Counted from the stretch's first letter, positions 48,773 to 61,600 are shown. The stretch is 64,000 bases of DNA from Hydractinia symbiolongicarpus (GCF_029227915.1 NC_079889.1:8618001-8682000), one strand, 5' to 3'. Program-made: numbers and translations. Notes: generated from the letters alone by a model not told the origin.

Positions 48773-49175
48773 ATGAGAGTATGCTTATTGTGCAACACAA
48801 CTTACCTTTATTAAGCTAAGTTATACGATAAATGTTTTCACATAAATTTATTCTAATAAATAAAAAAATTGGTTGACTGCACTACGATGGTGTAACAAGA
48901 CGTTGTAAACTGTTTTTATTTTAGCTAAAGTTGGGGAAATGTTATATGTCATGCTAGAAGCCCTAAAATGCTGCTATTTCCCCTCACTCGATTCGCGATA
49001 TAGTGCTTCCTGTACTAAAGCGCCCCACTGAGGTGTGTGGTAAGTTAATGGTTCTTATTAAGCGTTCCCCTGGGCGGTAAGCGCCGGGTTACAAAGTTAC
49101 TTTTGGCTTAATCCGGGTTCCCGGTCTAATCTCTATAATAGTAGCTTTTTGAAGGTACTTTTTGACCAATTGTTC
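48773..49175 (+). repeat. Dispersed repeat, copy 3, right part
   Basis: GTGCAACAC, then GTGCTTCCTGTACTAAAGCG, TTCTTATTAAGCGTTCCCCT then GGGCGGTAAGCGCCGGGTTA, then CCGGTCTAATCTCTATAATA. This parallels 37800-37950 and 39250-39400. Confidence 0.6.
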
Positions 49176-49479
49176 TTCTAAATGACTTTTATTGTGGCTT
49201 TTTCTTTATTTTTATATATTTTTTTGTGTTAGGATTAATATTTTTTTTATTTATAAGGTCTTTGTTCCACGCTCTTTAAAATAACAACACACTATCCCCT
49301 TATCCATAATGCCTGGACCCTCTAAAATGATTGTCGCATGCAACATGACTTTTTGATTATTATTAGCTTGGAAAAGAACCCTATTAATACAGCGGTGGGT
49401 AAAACCAACCAGCCTGCTGTGTATGTTGTAAATCTTATTGTTTGTACTGAAAATCTGTGACATATCTATATTATAATGC

Positions 49480-49585
49480 CCGTATACGTCTGTCTGTCCG
49501 TCTGTTTGTCTGCCACGCAAAATGGTAGCTTAGCTGCGACGGGCGAACCCGTGGATGTTTCCACGGGCTAACGACTAGTTTCTTA
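49480..49585 (+). repeat. Terminal fragment of the dispersed repeat
   Basis: GTCTGTCTGTCCGTCTG, then GACGGGCGAACCCGTGGATG then TTTCCACGGGCTAACGACTA. The stem CCCGTGGA/TCCACGGG is perfect, as at 39610-39629. Confidence 0.7.
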
Positions 49586-49589
49586 ATAA

Positions 49590-52180
49590 TACTCGCACCA
49601 ACCTTCGTTCGCTCATAGAAAAATAACACTTTAATATAGATTGTTACCTCATTAGTAATAATTAATATGCTTTAACAGACAGATTTATCCAAACAAACAA
49701 GAGATCACTTCACAAAACAAATAAGTTTTCATGCATTTTCAATAATATTTATTGTTTTTCTGACTAACGCTGAATTAACCACTAACGATCTGCAGTCTTC
49801 GTTATTCCAGTCTAGAATTAAATTTTTCTGTTATTTTTAATATGTATATCTTTATATAAATTTATATATACTTCTAACAAAAAGCTTTGCGCGTGGTAAA
49901 TGTTTGCAGAAGCCATCGAAAGTTTGTGTAAATAATTTGGATTAAATCTTTATTTCAGAACCTGCGCTACATTTTCACCTATAATATATCTAATTTTGGA
50001 TGCTAGCAGGCATTTGTTAGATTTGTTTGGATTATGGGTTAACTTTTTGTTTTATGGGTTAAATTGAAAAGCGGCTTACTGTGAATCAATTCTTGTATAA
50101 AAGTTTTAACAGGCGTTAGCGAGATCGAGAAAATTAAATTTAACTCATACAAAAAACAAAAAATATTGTATTATAGGGACATCGCATTTTTTATAATTAT
50201 TATTAATTATTCTTAATTTGCTAAAGTGGATTTCCCCAGTAGTAACCCTTTTGGTATAGTGTTATAATTGTACGTCATAGTGATATTGGGCAGAGAATAA
50301 ATAAAAGGAACCAAGCTAAAACAAGTAAAAGCCACAGCAACTGCATATAACATTATGTGTAGGAACGTTTTAAAAATGTTTATATTTATAAGTTAACATG
50401 TAATTTTCTTGTTGAATGATGACAGTTATGTTTCACAAATTATTAAAAAAATAAATTCAAATTATACACGGATTAAAAACTAGATAAAAATAAAAATAAA
50501 ATAAAAGCTTGGTACTGTGAAGGTACCACAGGAAGGACTCAGTCCAGAAAACATTGTAAAACACATGACTCCTGAATATCAGAAAGGAAACAAATCGCAT
50601 GGCGTATAGAAACTTGAGACCACAATCCAGCTAAAATGTAATTGCTACAAACAATTTGTAGACAAAATATATCCAGATGTGTTAAAAATGTAATGTACGT
50701 CACTCCGTTTTAAAAAAGATGGAGGGTGATGAAGTTTACCTGAGTGTTCAGTTGTGCTTTCTTCAACGCAATCAATGACCCTTCTGGATTCTTCCTTAGT
50801 CAATAAAGAATTAGTATATTACTTTGATATTGGAATGGAACTTGTTTCTGTTAAATCTTATCGTTTGAGTTTCAAATGCAACATTTATTGTGTATCTCAA
50901 GATATTCCTTTACGTTTCTCTTATAAGAATTGACAGGGGTGTCAAGGGGCATTTTAATTATTTGAATATGAACCTTTCATTTAACATTAAGTTCTAATTA
51001 GTGTACATACATATTTGTGTATATTTTAATCACTCACAGTGTGAGTTATAAAAACGCGTGTGTGAGTAATGTTGTGTTGAATGTGTCACATGTTTTTGAA
51101 AAACATATTAAAACAAGCTATTGGTGGTTTTATGTTTGCAGAGAATTATTAATTCGTATCACCACATCAAAAAATTTTCTCCAGGAGATTTAAATAGAAA
51201 TATTTGTATTTTAAAAACGGAGCCGTAATACGTAATGGTCTTGATGCGACGTTATTTTTTATTAAAGTCCTTGGAATAATTAGGGAATAATTATTATCAT
51301 TTTCAAAATCTATAAATGAAATTTTAAAAGAAAAACTGCCTAAAAATATGTGGTCACTTGTATTCACCAAAGTATTTCTGCTAGGTCACTCATATAATAC
51401 TGCTCCTTTTCATTAGAAGTCTCTCAAGTGTTTCGTCATTTTTTCGGTATATTAAGCAAAACACTTATACGATAAAACGTAAAAAAAGGTATTAATATAG
51501 CTATTGAATGTTATACAAAATGTATGTGCTACAAATGTCATCGAATTTGGAAAAAATTATAAATTTTTCAGCCAGTCTAAAAATTATTTCGTTTTTAGGC
51601 TAAAAATATGTAGTAAATATTTCATTTCAAATGGTGACGCATATTCAATTATATCTCAACCCGTTGAAATGGTAAGAAGTGGCATAAAATATTTGATCAT
51701 TTTCATCTAAAAAAGAAATAATGAAATAAATTATAAAACCTTCAAGAAAACCTTCAAGAAAAAAAGACCGGAAAAATAGAATTTTATTAAATCCATGGCC
51801 ATCCTTAACTCACAAAATCTTTTTGATAAGTTTGTTGAAACAAATAATGTTCAATCTTCTGATTTTCTTCGTGACCTAAAAAGTAACATTGATACGGTAT
51901 AACGTGTTAGGTTTCTTTCATTACGGTTATCCAATAATTAGGGATATTAATTTTACTATCACGCTCACACTAACTATGTTAATACATGATAGTCTAAGTA
52001 CAAGATTGCAATTGCTTTCACTATTTAAATTTAATTATTTCTTTATTTTATATTTTATAATTACTTCCCATAATTTATTATATATTTACAGTTTATAATT
52101 GTTTATATTTTTTTTGTTACATACCTTTCCTATATTACTTTCAAAATAATTTATCGTTTATAATTATTAAAAACTTACTT
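49590..52180. other. Intergenic, no gene recognised
   Basis: AT-rich with no long frame. A short segment near 50505-50610 reads LGTVKVPQEGLSPENIVKHM on the plus strand and may be an eroded coding fragment, but it ends in stops. A 37-codon frame from 51795 (MAILNSQNLFDKFVE...) has no recognised partner. Confidence 0.4.
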
Positions 52181-52190
52181 TTCATAATCT

Positions 52191-52641
52191 TTAGTCATCC
52201 TTTTTATTATTCCAACTTCCAGCAATATCATACTCAGTTTCTCCATCATTAGCTTTATCCGCCACATCAATATTATTGTGACGTAACAAAACATCAACAC
52301 ATGAGATGTTACCATAACATGCAGCCCAATGAAATGGTGTTCTGTTGTTAACATCTCCACGGTTGATGTTTGTTACATCATGACGACATAACATTTCTAA
52401 TATTGTGTAAGATCTGATGCTGCCGCGTGATGATAAGCGTTCATGTTGTAATTATCCACCGCCCAAACGTCACATCTATATTCGATAAAGATTTTCACCA
52501 TTGATGAATTGTCGGTGTGGTATGCTACCCATAGCAATAGTGTATTTTGATTTTCACCTCTCATGTGGACAATATTTGAGTGGATTGAGAGGAGGCTTTT
52601 TAACTCGACTGTATCCTCGTTTTCAATAATTTCCATGATAT
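52191..52641 (-). pseudogene. Ankyrin-repeat fragment, frameshifted
   Basis: An acceptor (TACTTTTAG) at 52642 opens a frame starting DIMEIIENEDTVELKSLLSI, then LLLWVAYHTDNSSMVKIFIE and MNAYHHAAASDL. A single frame change at about 52397-52410 leads into LCRHDVTNINRGDVNNRTPF then HWAACYGNISCVDVLLRHNN and ends at the stop 52191. Three to four ankyrin-type units are visible (TPFHWAA, AYHHAA, helical VDVLLRH). The break is too short to be an intron, so it is either a pseudogene or a sequence error. The parent protein is not identified. Confidence 0.6.
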
Positions 52642-53433
52642 CTAAAAGTACAAAAAGAAATAAAAAGCATATTTGTTGATTCATAATATGTTCCACGATA
52701 TTTAAATATGCATGTAAAAAATATAGTGATACGTTAATATTTAAATATACAAAAATAAATATTCGAAAAAATAAAAATATATAATATGTAAAAAATATAA
52801 CAAGCGATAATATTTTTTTTAAAAAATGAAACATATTAGATGAAATTGTTTAGTAAAAACTGGAAAAATTAAGAAAAGATGTTAAAATATTAAAAATTTA
52901 TAAAGAAAATACAATTTTGAATGAAAAACAGTCAAAATTTGGGTGGCGGGAAGTCATCAAAAACGAAAGCGTAAAAACTATTATTATAGAACAAATACAT
53001 TTTGAAAATTATAATATAGTAATAATTAAAAAAAATTACAAACATTTAAAAAGTGAAAAATTAAAGTTAAGAAGGAAATTGTTTTTCATATATGTCCTCT
53101 AAGAATAAGTTAAAAAAAATTAGCATGCAAGGCATTTTAAGAAAAGCATGATATGATAGATTATGGCAATTTGATACTTTTCTCCATCCACCCCGCAATG
53201 TATTTATAGTTTATTTATAAAGTTAAAAATGTTAAAATTTAAAAATCTTGAGTATTCTGAACCTCAAAAGTAAAACAAAATTCTAAAGGTAGAGAAGAAG
53301 CTAAGTATAAATTCAATTGAAAAATTTGAAAAAAATGAAAAACTAGAAAAATAGAAGAACTGGAAAATATGAAGAAGTGAAAGAGATCAGACAGGAAACA
53401 ATAAAAAAGTATGAAAAAAGAAAAATGTTTTAA

Positions 53434-54480
53434 CTATGAGAAGTGCTTCTTGTACAGGGCGTTAAACTGGCTAAACGAGTCACACTTCCTGATATCTAGT
53501 GGAAGAGAATTATATAATTTTGGACCGAAAAAATATAAACGAGCTTTCGTCATTCCAATTTTACCATAGGTTGAGTTATCATATAACTATTGTTTCTTGT
53601 ATTCTTTCCATGGTTAGTCATAATAATGTAATTCTGAAAATTTTCACAGGTTTTCCCATCTAAACACCTTTTAAGTAGAAGCAACAACGCTTCTCTATTT
53701 CGTTTCTCAAATTCGGAACAGTAGACAAAGTTACCTTGGAAGCTTGATTCTGGACACTGGAAAGATCTTCATTCAGCATTTGATCAAGGCTATCATCAGC
53801 GAACTGAACAATATGTAAATTCAGGACGTGACCTGCAAAATCGTTAAAATATAATAAGAACAATATAGGCCCCAATATTGACCCTTAGGGTCCTCCACAG
53901 ACTATATGATTTAATTCTGATTTAACACCATCGATCTTGAAAAATTGGTTTCTATTAAAAAAATAGTCCTTACACCAATCTAGAGCGATGCCTTTAATGC
54001 CACACAGATCTCAATTTCTCCAGCAAGATGCCGTGACTTTGACAAATCGACAAATAAAGCACCTACGAGTTTACCTTTGTCAATAGACTTCCAAATGCTG
54101 TCAGTAAGAAATATGGTCGCATGTTCGGTGGATCTGTGTTATTTGTAACCATATTGTTTTTTTAAGTAAAGTTCTTCTTTTTCGAGGAAATCGATTAGTT
54201 GATGAAGTACAGCACGCACTAAAATCTTTGAACAGACTGAAAGTATGGATATCGGTCATCAACTTTCTTGTGAAGCGGCAAGATTTTCGCCTTCTTCCAG
54301 TCACTGCCAATTGAACTGGTTCTAAGTGATAATTTAGTGACGAATGACAGGGGAGCAGAGATTTTAGAAGTAGCATCTTTTACCAAATTCGGAGGTATAC
54401 CATTAGGACCGGTTGCTTTATTTCATTTCAACGTAGCTAGTTGTTTTTCAACAAACAATTCGCTAACATACACTAAGGTA
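53434..54480 (-). pseudogene. Non-LTR retrotransposon reverse transcriptase fragment
   Basis: Read from about 54450 downward on the minus strand: NKATGPNGIPPNLVKDA, DWKKAKILPLHKK, then GSILGPILFLLYFNDFAGHV, VQFADDS (the F/YADD catalytic box, here FADD) and, at the end, GMTKARLYFFGPKLYNSLPL then DIRKCDSFSQFNALYKKHFS before a stop at 53434. This is the C-terminal half of a Jockey/CR1-like ORF2, with several frameshifts and stops. The endonuclease half is absent. The element is dead. Confidence 0.8.
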
Positions 54481-54837
54481 AAAACATTTGACGTCCTTTT
54501 TTTGTTTTTCTTCGGTTTTTGCCATCGTAAGTGCTGTATAGGGAAAGCTAGATCTTTGAGCTTTATCGCCGATGATGAAAAGTAAAAGATGAAAACTTGC
54601 TATAGCATTGATGGTCGTCTCAGATAGTTCTCCCCATTGCTGACCTCGAGTGGATAAATCTTGTTAATCATTGAACGGTCCTGCAATATCTGCTTAACAT
54701 AACACTGCAATTTTGTTTTTGACTTTAGTGAACGAACAAGAAAACAGTATTAAAACGACGGTATACGGAAAACCTGCCGCCTGTGATCCATAGACCCTAA
54801 AGGGTTTAGTCCAAGACGTTTGCTCTAAAAGTGATTT

Positions 54838-54930
54838 TTGGATACAATCTCTATAAAGCGGACATCTCTAAAAGACGGACACTTTTTTTGCAGCAATGGT
54901 GTTGGCTTTAGAGAGATTTCACTGTACTTG
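54838..54930. repeat. Tc/pogo-like terminal fragment
   Basis: TCTCTATAAAGCGGACATCT, then CTAAAAGACGGACAC and the inverted end TACAGTGAAATCTCTCTAAA on the minus strand. These resemble pogo/Tigger-type termini facing each other, so a short internally deleted element is likely. Confidence 0.5.
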
Positions 54931-56853
54931 TGCAATTTTTTGTTTATTTCAGGACAAGTTGAATAGATAAAACGAAACTGCTGTCGCGTTTTGCTAATTT
55001 AAAATTTCAAAAAACATACAATTTCGCAAAGATGACCAAAAAAACGCAAAAATCACAAGGCGCGCCAAATCTTCTGATTGCGAATCTTTTTGCAGTTAAA
55101 GTAGGGGACAAGTTCTTACTCACGCAATTAAAAATCTTAGTTCCGGCAATATCCCAGTTGCGACGTCCGTGTCTTATAAATTGTAATAAAAAAACCATGT
55201 GTATTACAAGAAATGGAATACATCCACAATCTTACCTATTGCACTTTCCTAATCCAAACTCTTTCTAAGAAGCGATACTTATTATTATTCTAATAAATGT
55301 ATTCGACAACTGCCACTTTCCACCCGACTGAAACAGCTAGACACCAGTCTTGCAAACGTTTAAACGGATAAAAGACCATCCGGTAAATAAGTTTCAATTT
55401 TTTTTTTTTTTTTTCACAACTGTTCCTCCAAAGACATTCCTAATTATACGTAACTTATGACTACAAGAATTTATAGACACAAAACTGCGGAAAACGCAAT
55501 AAAACCTTACATTCAAAATCATCTAATGAATTCTTTTTACCACTAAATAAATAAATAAAAAAATAATCAGTAAGTAAGTTAGGGTTGCCACTGCTGTTGC
55601 CACAACTAACTTTGCAGCAGGAAGTTAGCCGGAATTGGAATGCTTTTTTGTTTTGTTAAATTTAACATATTTTAATCGTCATTTAAACTTCTTGAATTCA
55701 AAGTTGTTTTGAGCTATTACTTACTGGAAATATTCGACTACTTTATCATCTAATTGATCCAAATTACTAGCAGCAGTAACGGAAAATTTATGCTTATAGA
55801 AAAGTTTTCATTTCTTTACTGTGCATGGTGATTGACGAGTTCGGGATACTTTATACCAGTCACTGTTACTGTCAATTTCTTTTGCACGTACAATATAAGT
55901 AAAGCCTTCAGCTTTCCAACCTAACGAGCATTCTCTTTTGTTCCTGTAAAAAGCTTTATAATTTCAGGGTCGGATGGAGGTATAAGCAAGATAAGCGCGC
56001 GCTTACTTTCAAAAACGTAGAGAAAAAGCCCGCGCGCGTCTCGTGTGTAGTTTTCCTTGCATTATTTAAGAAGTCTGGTAAGAAAGTTGTGTTTTTGCTT
56101 ATTGCGCTTATTCAGTTTCCTAAACAAAGTAGATAGATAGTACTCTGAGCAAGCGAAACAAAAAGCAACTTTGCTTTCTCGCTTATTAAAAAATAAGCAA
56201 GTAAGCGTATCAAAGTTGATATATTTGCTTTTTTGCATGGAGAGAATGCGGGGATGAAAAACTACTTTGAATAATAAATAAGCAAAAAAAAGGCAAGGTA
56301 GACAGAATTTCTCAACCTTAACAATATTAATGCAAACATAAGTCCACTTTGTTCGTGTATGTAAGCAATCAACCGAAGATGGACGGAGGTACTGTGGTAC
56401 TTTGAGGTTTCTGGATGTCTTTTTCACTATTTCTTATGAATTTTAAGTACCCAGTGTGTAGTTGTATGTAGTTCCCTGACCTAAAATATCAGATTTAGTT
56501 TTTTACTCGGGAAGATTATTCTAGGTTACCTAGGCTAGGTTCCTCTCGGCAAAAATATCTCTTGAATGAGATACTTATTTATTATTCACAACACCACTAG
56601 TTGAGAATGTGTGCAAACTAAGTTTTTCCACTGGTTCTGTTCTGTATGAAATTTCTGGTGCTATATTTTGTGAAAAAATGAGTTTGTGTAACTACTGCTT
56701 TGTCTTGTGTTATTGTTATACTCAAACCTCCCCACCACACAAATAAATACATCAAATGAAAAGTTGAGGTAGAATACACTCAAAAATATTCTCAAGTGTT
56801 CATATGGTGCTTCATTTGTTATTTTATACATAATAGCAAGGATACACTAGTAG

Positions 56854-59800
56854 ATGGATTTCAATAAAATATTGAGCCAGAATGATGAATGGAAACAAAA
56901 GTTGTATGAAGAATGGAAAACGTATCCATCAATTTTCAAACCAAGTCATCGTGGTGTTCTCCGCCAAGACGACTTGGCATACGTTATACATAACAATATG
57001 GCTAGAAAAAGTGCTGCTTCATTTTCAACATTGAGGCCAGTCAGGTATACCTATAATAGTACATGCTTTTTCATAAGCCTATCATTAAAGTTTTAATATG
57101 GTAATCTTACTAATATTTTTTATTTTATAACTGCCTTCCGATCTGATGTATTTTTTTCTTGTTATGCCCATCAGTGTCAGTGGAGATGGTAACTGTCTTT
57201 ACAGATCTATTTCTGTGTTGCTGATCGGTGATGAAACCCTAGCTTCAATTTTGAGAATTTTGACCTCTTTGGAAATGTATCAAAATGCAACATATTATGC
57301 TGAACATCCAATGCTCCAACAACCTCCTAACAATATTTTTGTGCAATGTTTATCGGATGTTGGTTGTGACGTGTACACAAAGACAAAGTCAAGAGAACTG
57401 GCCATAATTGAGGAAGCAAAGCATGTTTCAAATTCCTTCATTTGGTCATTGTTTATGTGCGTTTTATCAATTTGCAATGTTATTGAGGTATGATGAGTTT
57501 TTCATGGAATATGCACATTTGATTTTTTTTACTAAATGTCTAAACTCCTGTGGTCAAATGGTATGATATTTATGATACAATATCGTAAATAGTTCAGGTT
57601 CGATTCCTGACAGGAGTAAATCATATGTGATGCAGGCAATACCTTTAAAATTTGTGTCACTCTATATATATATATATATATAAATATATTCTCTATATTT
57701 TTAATTTTGTAGCATCCTATTGAAATTACCTATCAAAGCTTTGGAGATAAACGAATGGACAATTTATTCAACACAATTGTTGAGCCCAGGAGAGGTGTTG
57801 CTGGTGTACCTGTGAAGGTATTATGGTTTAAAAAAGGAGGCCACAATGTATTGATGGGAACCAAGTCAAAGGTTTTTGATCGACCAAATCATTTTTGTCC
57901 AGTGATGGAGATAGGAACCTGTAAAATTCCAAGAAGTAATGTGATAACAATACTAAAAAAAGGCAATACAATTTCAACACCATGTGTACTGAACAAACTT
58001 CCTGGTTCGAAAATCACTGCATACTTCAAGCAAGGTAGAGACATGGGTGAGCATAATCTTTTATCCAGATTATTTTTAGACTTTTTTATTATTATCTGAG
58101 TTTGTGTAAAAAGTCATTTTTCATGTATCAATCGTTTTGTATTGTCAAAATCTTCGTAGAGATCTGTGATACCCTCAATTCTTCTGATGACATATCAATG
58201 CAATCTCCACCAAGTCAATTATTATCTTCAAACTCTGCAATTTCATCTAAATCCACAGAGATGGATCTTAAAGAAAGTAAAGACATGGGTTGGTCTGGTT
58301 ACGTTCAACATATTTTTTAAATACAGACCTGATTTTTTTTATCGTTCATGATTGTTTTACTAGGTCCCTACTGGGTTTTCTATAAATATGTATTTCTATA
58401 TCACATCTTTTTTTTATAGTGACCTTTAATGCTATCACTTCTTCTGTATCGATGCAGTCATCACCATCATCAAGTCGATCAATATCTTCAGAAATGGCTA
58501 TTACATATACACCAACAGCCTTAGAAATGGATACAGAAGTACCTGTGGTACTCATAGATAGAGATATAACACAAAGTGTTGATGTGGCAGATACTGTGCA
58601 ATATGATAGGTTGGACATTGGTCATTATGTGAATAAAATAGATGCTTTGAATGATCATGAAAAACATAAGTTACTGAACAAGGTATGGAAACCCACACAA
58701 ACTCATAACTTCGAGAAAGACATCAAAACAAACAGAAAGTTTAAGTATGCTTGGTTTGAAAGCTTTCCTTGGCTAGTTTATTCTGACCTTCTTAAAGGTG
58801 CATTTTGCATTCACTGTGTTATATTTTCTAAAAATGCGATGAAAATTGGTAAAATGACACAGTTATGTACGCAACCATTTCAAGACTGGAGAAACGCTAC
58901 CAAAGTCTTTAAAATTCATGGGGAAAAATCGCCATTCCATCGACAATGTCAGGCAGATGCTAATAGTTTCATGTTCAGATATACCAGAGGCACTGGCATA
59001 GCACAACAATTAGATGGGATTCAAAATGCCACTATCGCTAAAAATCGTTTGATAATGACATCACTTATTAAAATCATAACAGTGATTGCAAGGCAAGGAT
59101 TACCTCTCCGTGGAAAAGATGAAACTGATCCAACAGCGGAGTTCCAAGCCAGATCGAAAAATGAAGATGGTAAAAATTGTGGCAATTTCCTTGCGATTGT
59201 TAAATTAGCTGTTAACCTAGAATGTCCTATATTGAAAGAGCACCTATCAACGTGTGCTAAAAATGCAACCTACTTGTCAAAAACTGTACAAAACGAACTG
59301 ATCTATTTGATAGCCAAAAATATCCAGCATCAGATCGTCGACGATATAAAAGCTAACAAATACTTCTCAGTGCTAGCCGACGAGGCTACGGATGTTAGTA
59401 ACAAGGAACAGATGCCCATAGTTACAAGGTATATTAGATCGTTGAAACCATTCTAAGCTATCTCATTTCCATTCGTATATTGAAAACAAATAAGGAATAC
59501 TACGACATTCAAATTATTCTGAAAATTTTTGCAACATACCGTCGACATTTGTGTGAATTTTCCAAATCCAGTTTCCTACTTCTTGTTATTCTCTACATCG
59601 ATATATACTGATTAATTAATATAGAGGGTGTTTACTTCAGGTATGTCAACATTAGTGGTGACATAAAAGAAGTTTTCATGACAATGGCGGAGTGTCGTTA
59701 TGGTGTCTCCGGTGAAGCTTTATCAAAAACGATTGTTGATTCGATTCGTGATGTAAATCTCGATATGAACTTATGTAGAGGGCAGGGATATGATGGCGCA

Positions 59801-61210
59801 GGTATATTACAGAGTCTTTTATCTCCGATTATTAGTTGTAAAAATTTTCAATCTTGTTTAATTTCACGTTCTAGGTTCCCCTCCCTGTTCATGTCGTATA
59901 CCAAAGGTGACTTTTTTTGTAGGAGCCATGGCGGGTGTTTGTTCTGGTGCTTCGACCCGGATCTTGGAAAAGTTTCCTAAAGCAAAATACGTTCACTGTC
60001 GCTCCCATATGTTGAATTTATGTATTGCTGCTGCATGTAAACTTCAGATGGTGAATTCAATGATGTCTGACTTCGGTGCAATTTCATTGTTTTTTTACCT
60101 ATCTCCAGTGAGATCACAAGTTCTAGAAGAAGTAATTTCGAAAGTTTGTCCAGATGCACAACATAAGGTTATTTTGAATGTTTGTCGAACAAGATGGATT
60201 GGCAGGTTGGATGCGCTCGACTCTTTCGTTGATTTGTTTTCAGCAGTATTTTTAACCTTAGAGAAGATAACATTAAATGAAGATCGAAAATACAGTTTTT
60301 ACGAAACGTCTATACTGCTCGGCCTCTTTATTATATCATGCAACAGTTCGAATTCATTGTCGTTCTTGTCATTGTGCAGAAAACACTCGGATACACAAGA
60401 GGGTTGACAGTAAAACTACAAAGCAGTACAACAGACCTGATACAAGCTTCCGAAGAAGTGTCATTGCTCCACCAAACCATCAAGTTTATACGATCCCACA
60501 TGGACACTTACTTCGATCAATGGTACGGAAAGGCATTGGAGTTGGCCAACGAGATTGAAGTTGCAGAAAAAATCAAACGTCGTTGCAGCACTCAAATTTA
60601 TCGTGAAAACTATGTTTCGGATGGTCCCAAGGAGTACTATAAACGAGCTCTCGCCATACCGTTCTTAGACCACATCATTCAGCAGTTAGAAATTCGATTC
60701 ACAAGTCTTACGATCTTTAGTGGTTTCGGTATTATGCCTAATTATATATTTTCTGATGAAGGGAAAATGGAGGAATTAGCGGATGAACCTAACTGGAAGG
60801 TTAAGGTTAAAGAATTCGTGCGATTGTTTGCGAGTGATATTCCGGCCCAAAGTAACATATACGCCCAGTTGGATATGTGGGAGATATTTTGGAGAAACTA
60901 TCAAGGTGCTCTACCAACAGATATTACCTCTTTAATCAAAAGCACAAGTAGGCAAACATTTCCATCGATCCATGAAGTTTTGAGAATTCTGGCTACAATT
61001 CCTGTAACCTCGTGCACTTGCGAGAGAAGTATCTCTGGGCTAAGGCGTTTACAAACTTGGATGCGAAACACGATGTCAGAGGAAAGGTTGAGCAGCCTAG
61101 CAGTTATTATGTTCAACAGGTCAATCACTGTGAACTCCGATGAAATAATAGATGAGTTTGCTGCACGGAATAAGAGACGAATGGCTTTTTCGAACACACT
61201 TGCTGATTGA
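56854..61210 (+). CDS. OTU domain-hAT transposase fusion, one frameshift
   Basis: Exons 56854-57044, 57175-57487, 57713-58046, 58160-58288, 58420-59428, 59641-59801 and 59923-61210 join in phase. The total of 3,425 bases is one short of 1,142 codons. The loss maps to about 60325-60338, where ETSILLGLF changes frame to IMQQFEFIV. Domains in order: a lead with GVLRQDDLAYVIHNNMARKS; an OTU cysteine-protease-like domain (GDGNCLYRSIS with candidate Asp and Cys, later NHFCPV with candidate His); a Ser/Thr-rich linker; a TTF-type zinc finger (GAFCIHCVIFSK, then W, H and HRQC); hAT core Asp residues in LADEATD and GQGYDGAG; and the C-terminal dimerisation region with TSCTCERSISGLRRLQTWMR supplying the Glu. 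OTU proteins remove ubiquitin; why transposons carry them is unknown. Without transcripts the OTU part could be a separate gene. Confidence 0.8.
57544..57618 (+). other. tRNA-like sequence in an intron of the hAT gene
   Basis: ACTCCTG pairs perfectly with CAGGAGT (7-bp acceptor stem). TCAGG-TTCGATT-CCTGA is a perfect T arm with a canonical 7-base loop. GTCA-AATGGTA-TGAT makes a weak D arm. The anticodon arm is not canonical: GATATT/AATATC pairs around an 8-base loop and overlaps the D arm. It could be a decayed tRNA, the head of a SINE, or a young tRNA-derived insertion. It lacks an obvious SINE tail. Confidence 0.45.
57661..57685. repeat. (TA)n microsatellite
   Basis: A TA run inside the intron before the exon at 57713. 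Confidence 0.8.
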
Positions 61211-61600
61211 GTTTTTTTTTTGTACTTAAAAACTTGATGTTTATTTTTACTATTATTTATTGTAAACCATCAACCTTGTCCCCAACACCGTTTTTTGTAA
61301 TTGAACAAATGATCGAAGAGATAAGGTTCGTTTAGACATGGTTTATATGTTTTTATATATTTTAGCTGTATACTTTTTATATATTTTGTTACTTCTTGTA
61401 CTCTTATATCTTATTTATATATTTTGTTACTTCTTCTTCTTTTTAACGCTGGAAAAGGCCTGAACAGAGCTCAACCCGGTGAGAAATTTAGTTACTATTA
61501 GATACATACGCCCGTTAGGCCTACTTTAACGCCCATTCTGGGCGGTAATCTCGAAAAAAATTTTTTGCTTAGTTTTATAAAAATCCTGGATCCGACCCTG

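Larger units (their letters stand above)
55965..61600 (+). mobile_element. hAT transposon with OTU domain, nearly intact
   Basis: Left end CAGGGTCGGATGGAGG at 55965. The right end, reverse complemented, is CAGGGTCGGATCCAGG at 61600: 11 perfect bases, then 3 of the next 5. AATTT lies directly outside both ends, a 5-bp target duplication. The element carries one spliced gene (56854-61210). Subterminal regions contain repeated AAGCAAGTAAGCG / GCGCGCGCTTA-type motifs at the left and GGGCGGTAA-type motifs at the right, possible transposase binding sites. Confidence 0.9.

Noticed and set aside
60277-60558. A 93-codon frame inside the hAT transposase exon
   Set aside because: It is the third frame across the frameshift region. 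The flanking frames carry the conserved transposase sequence.
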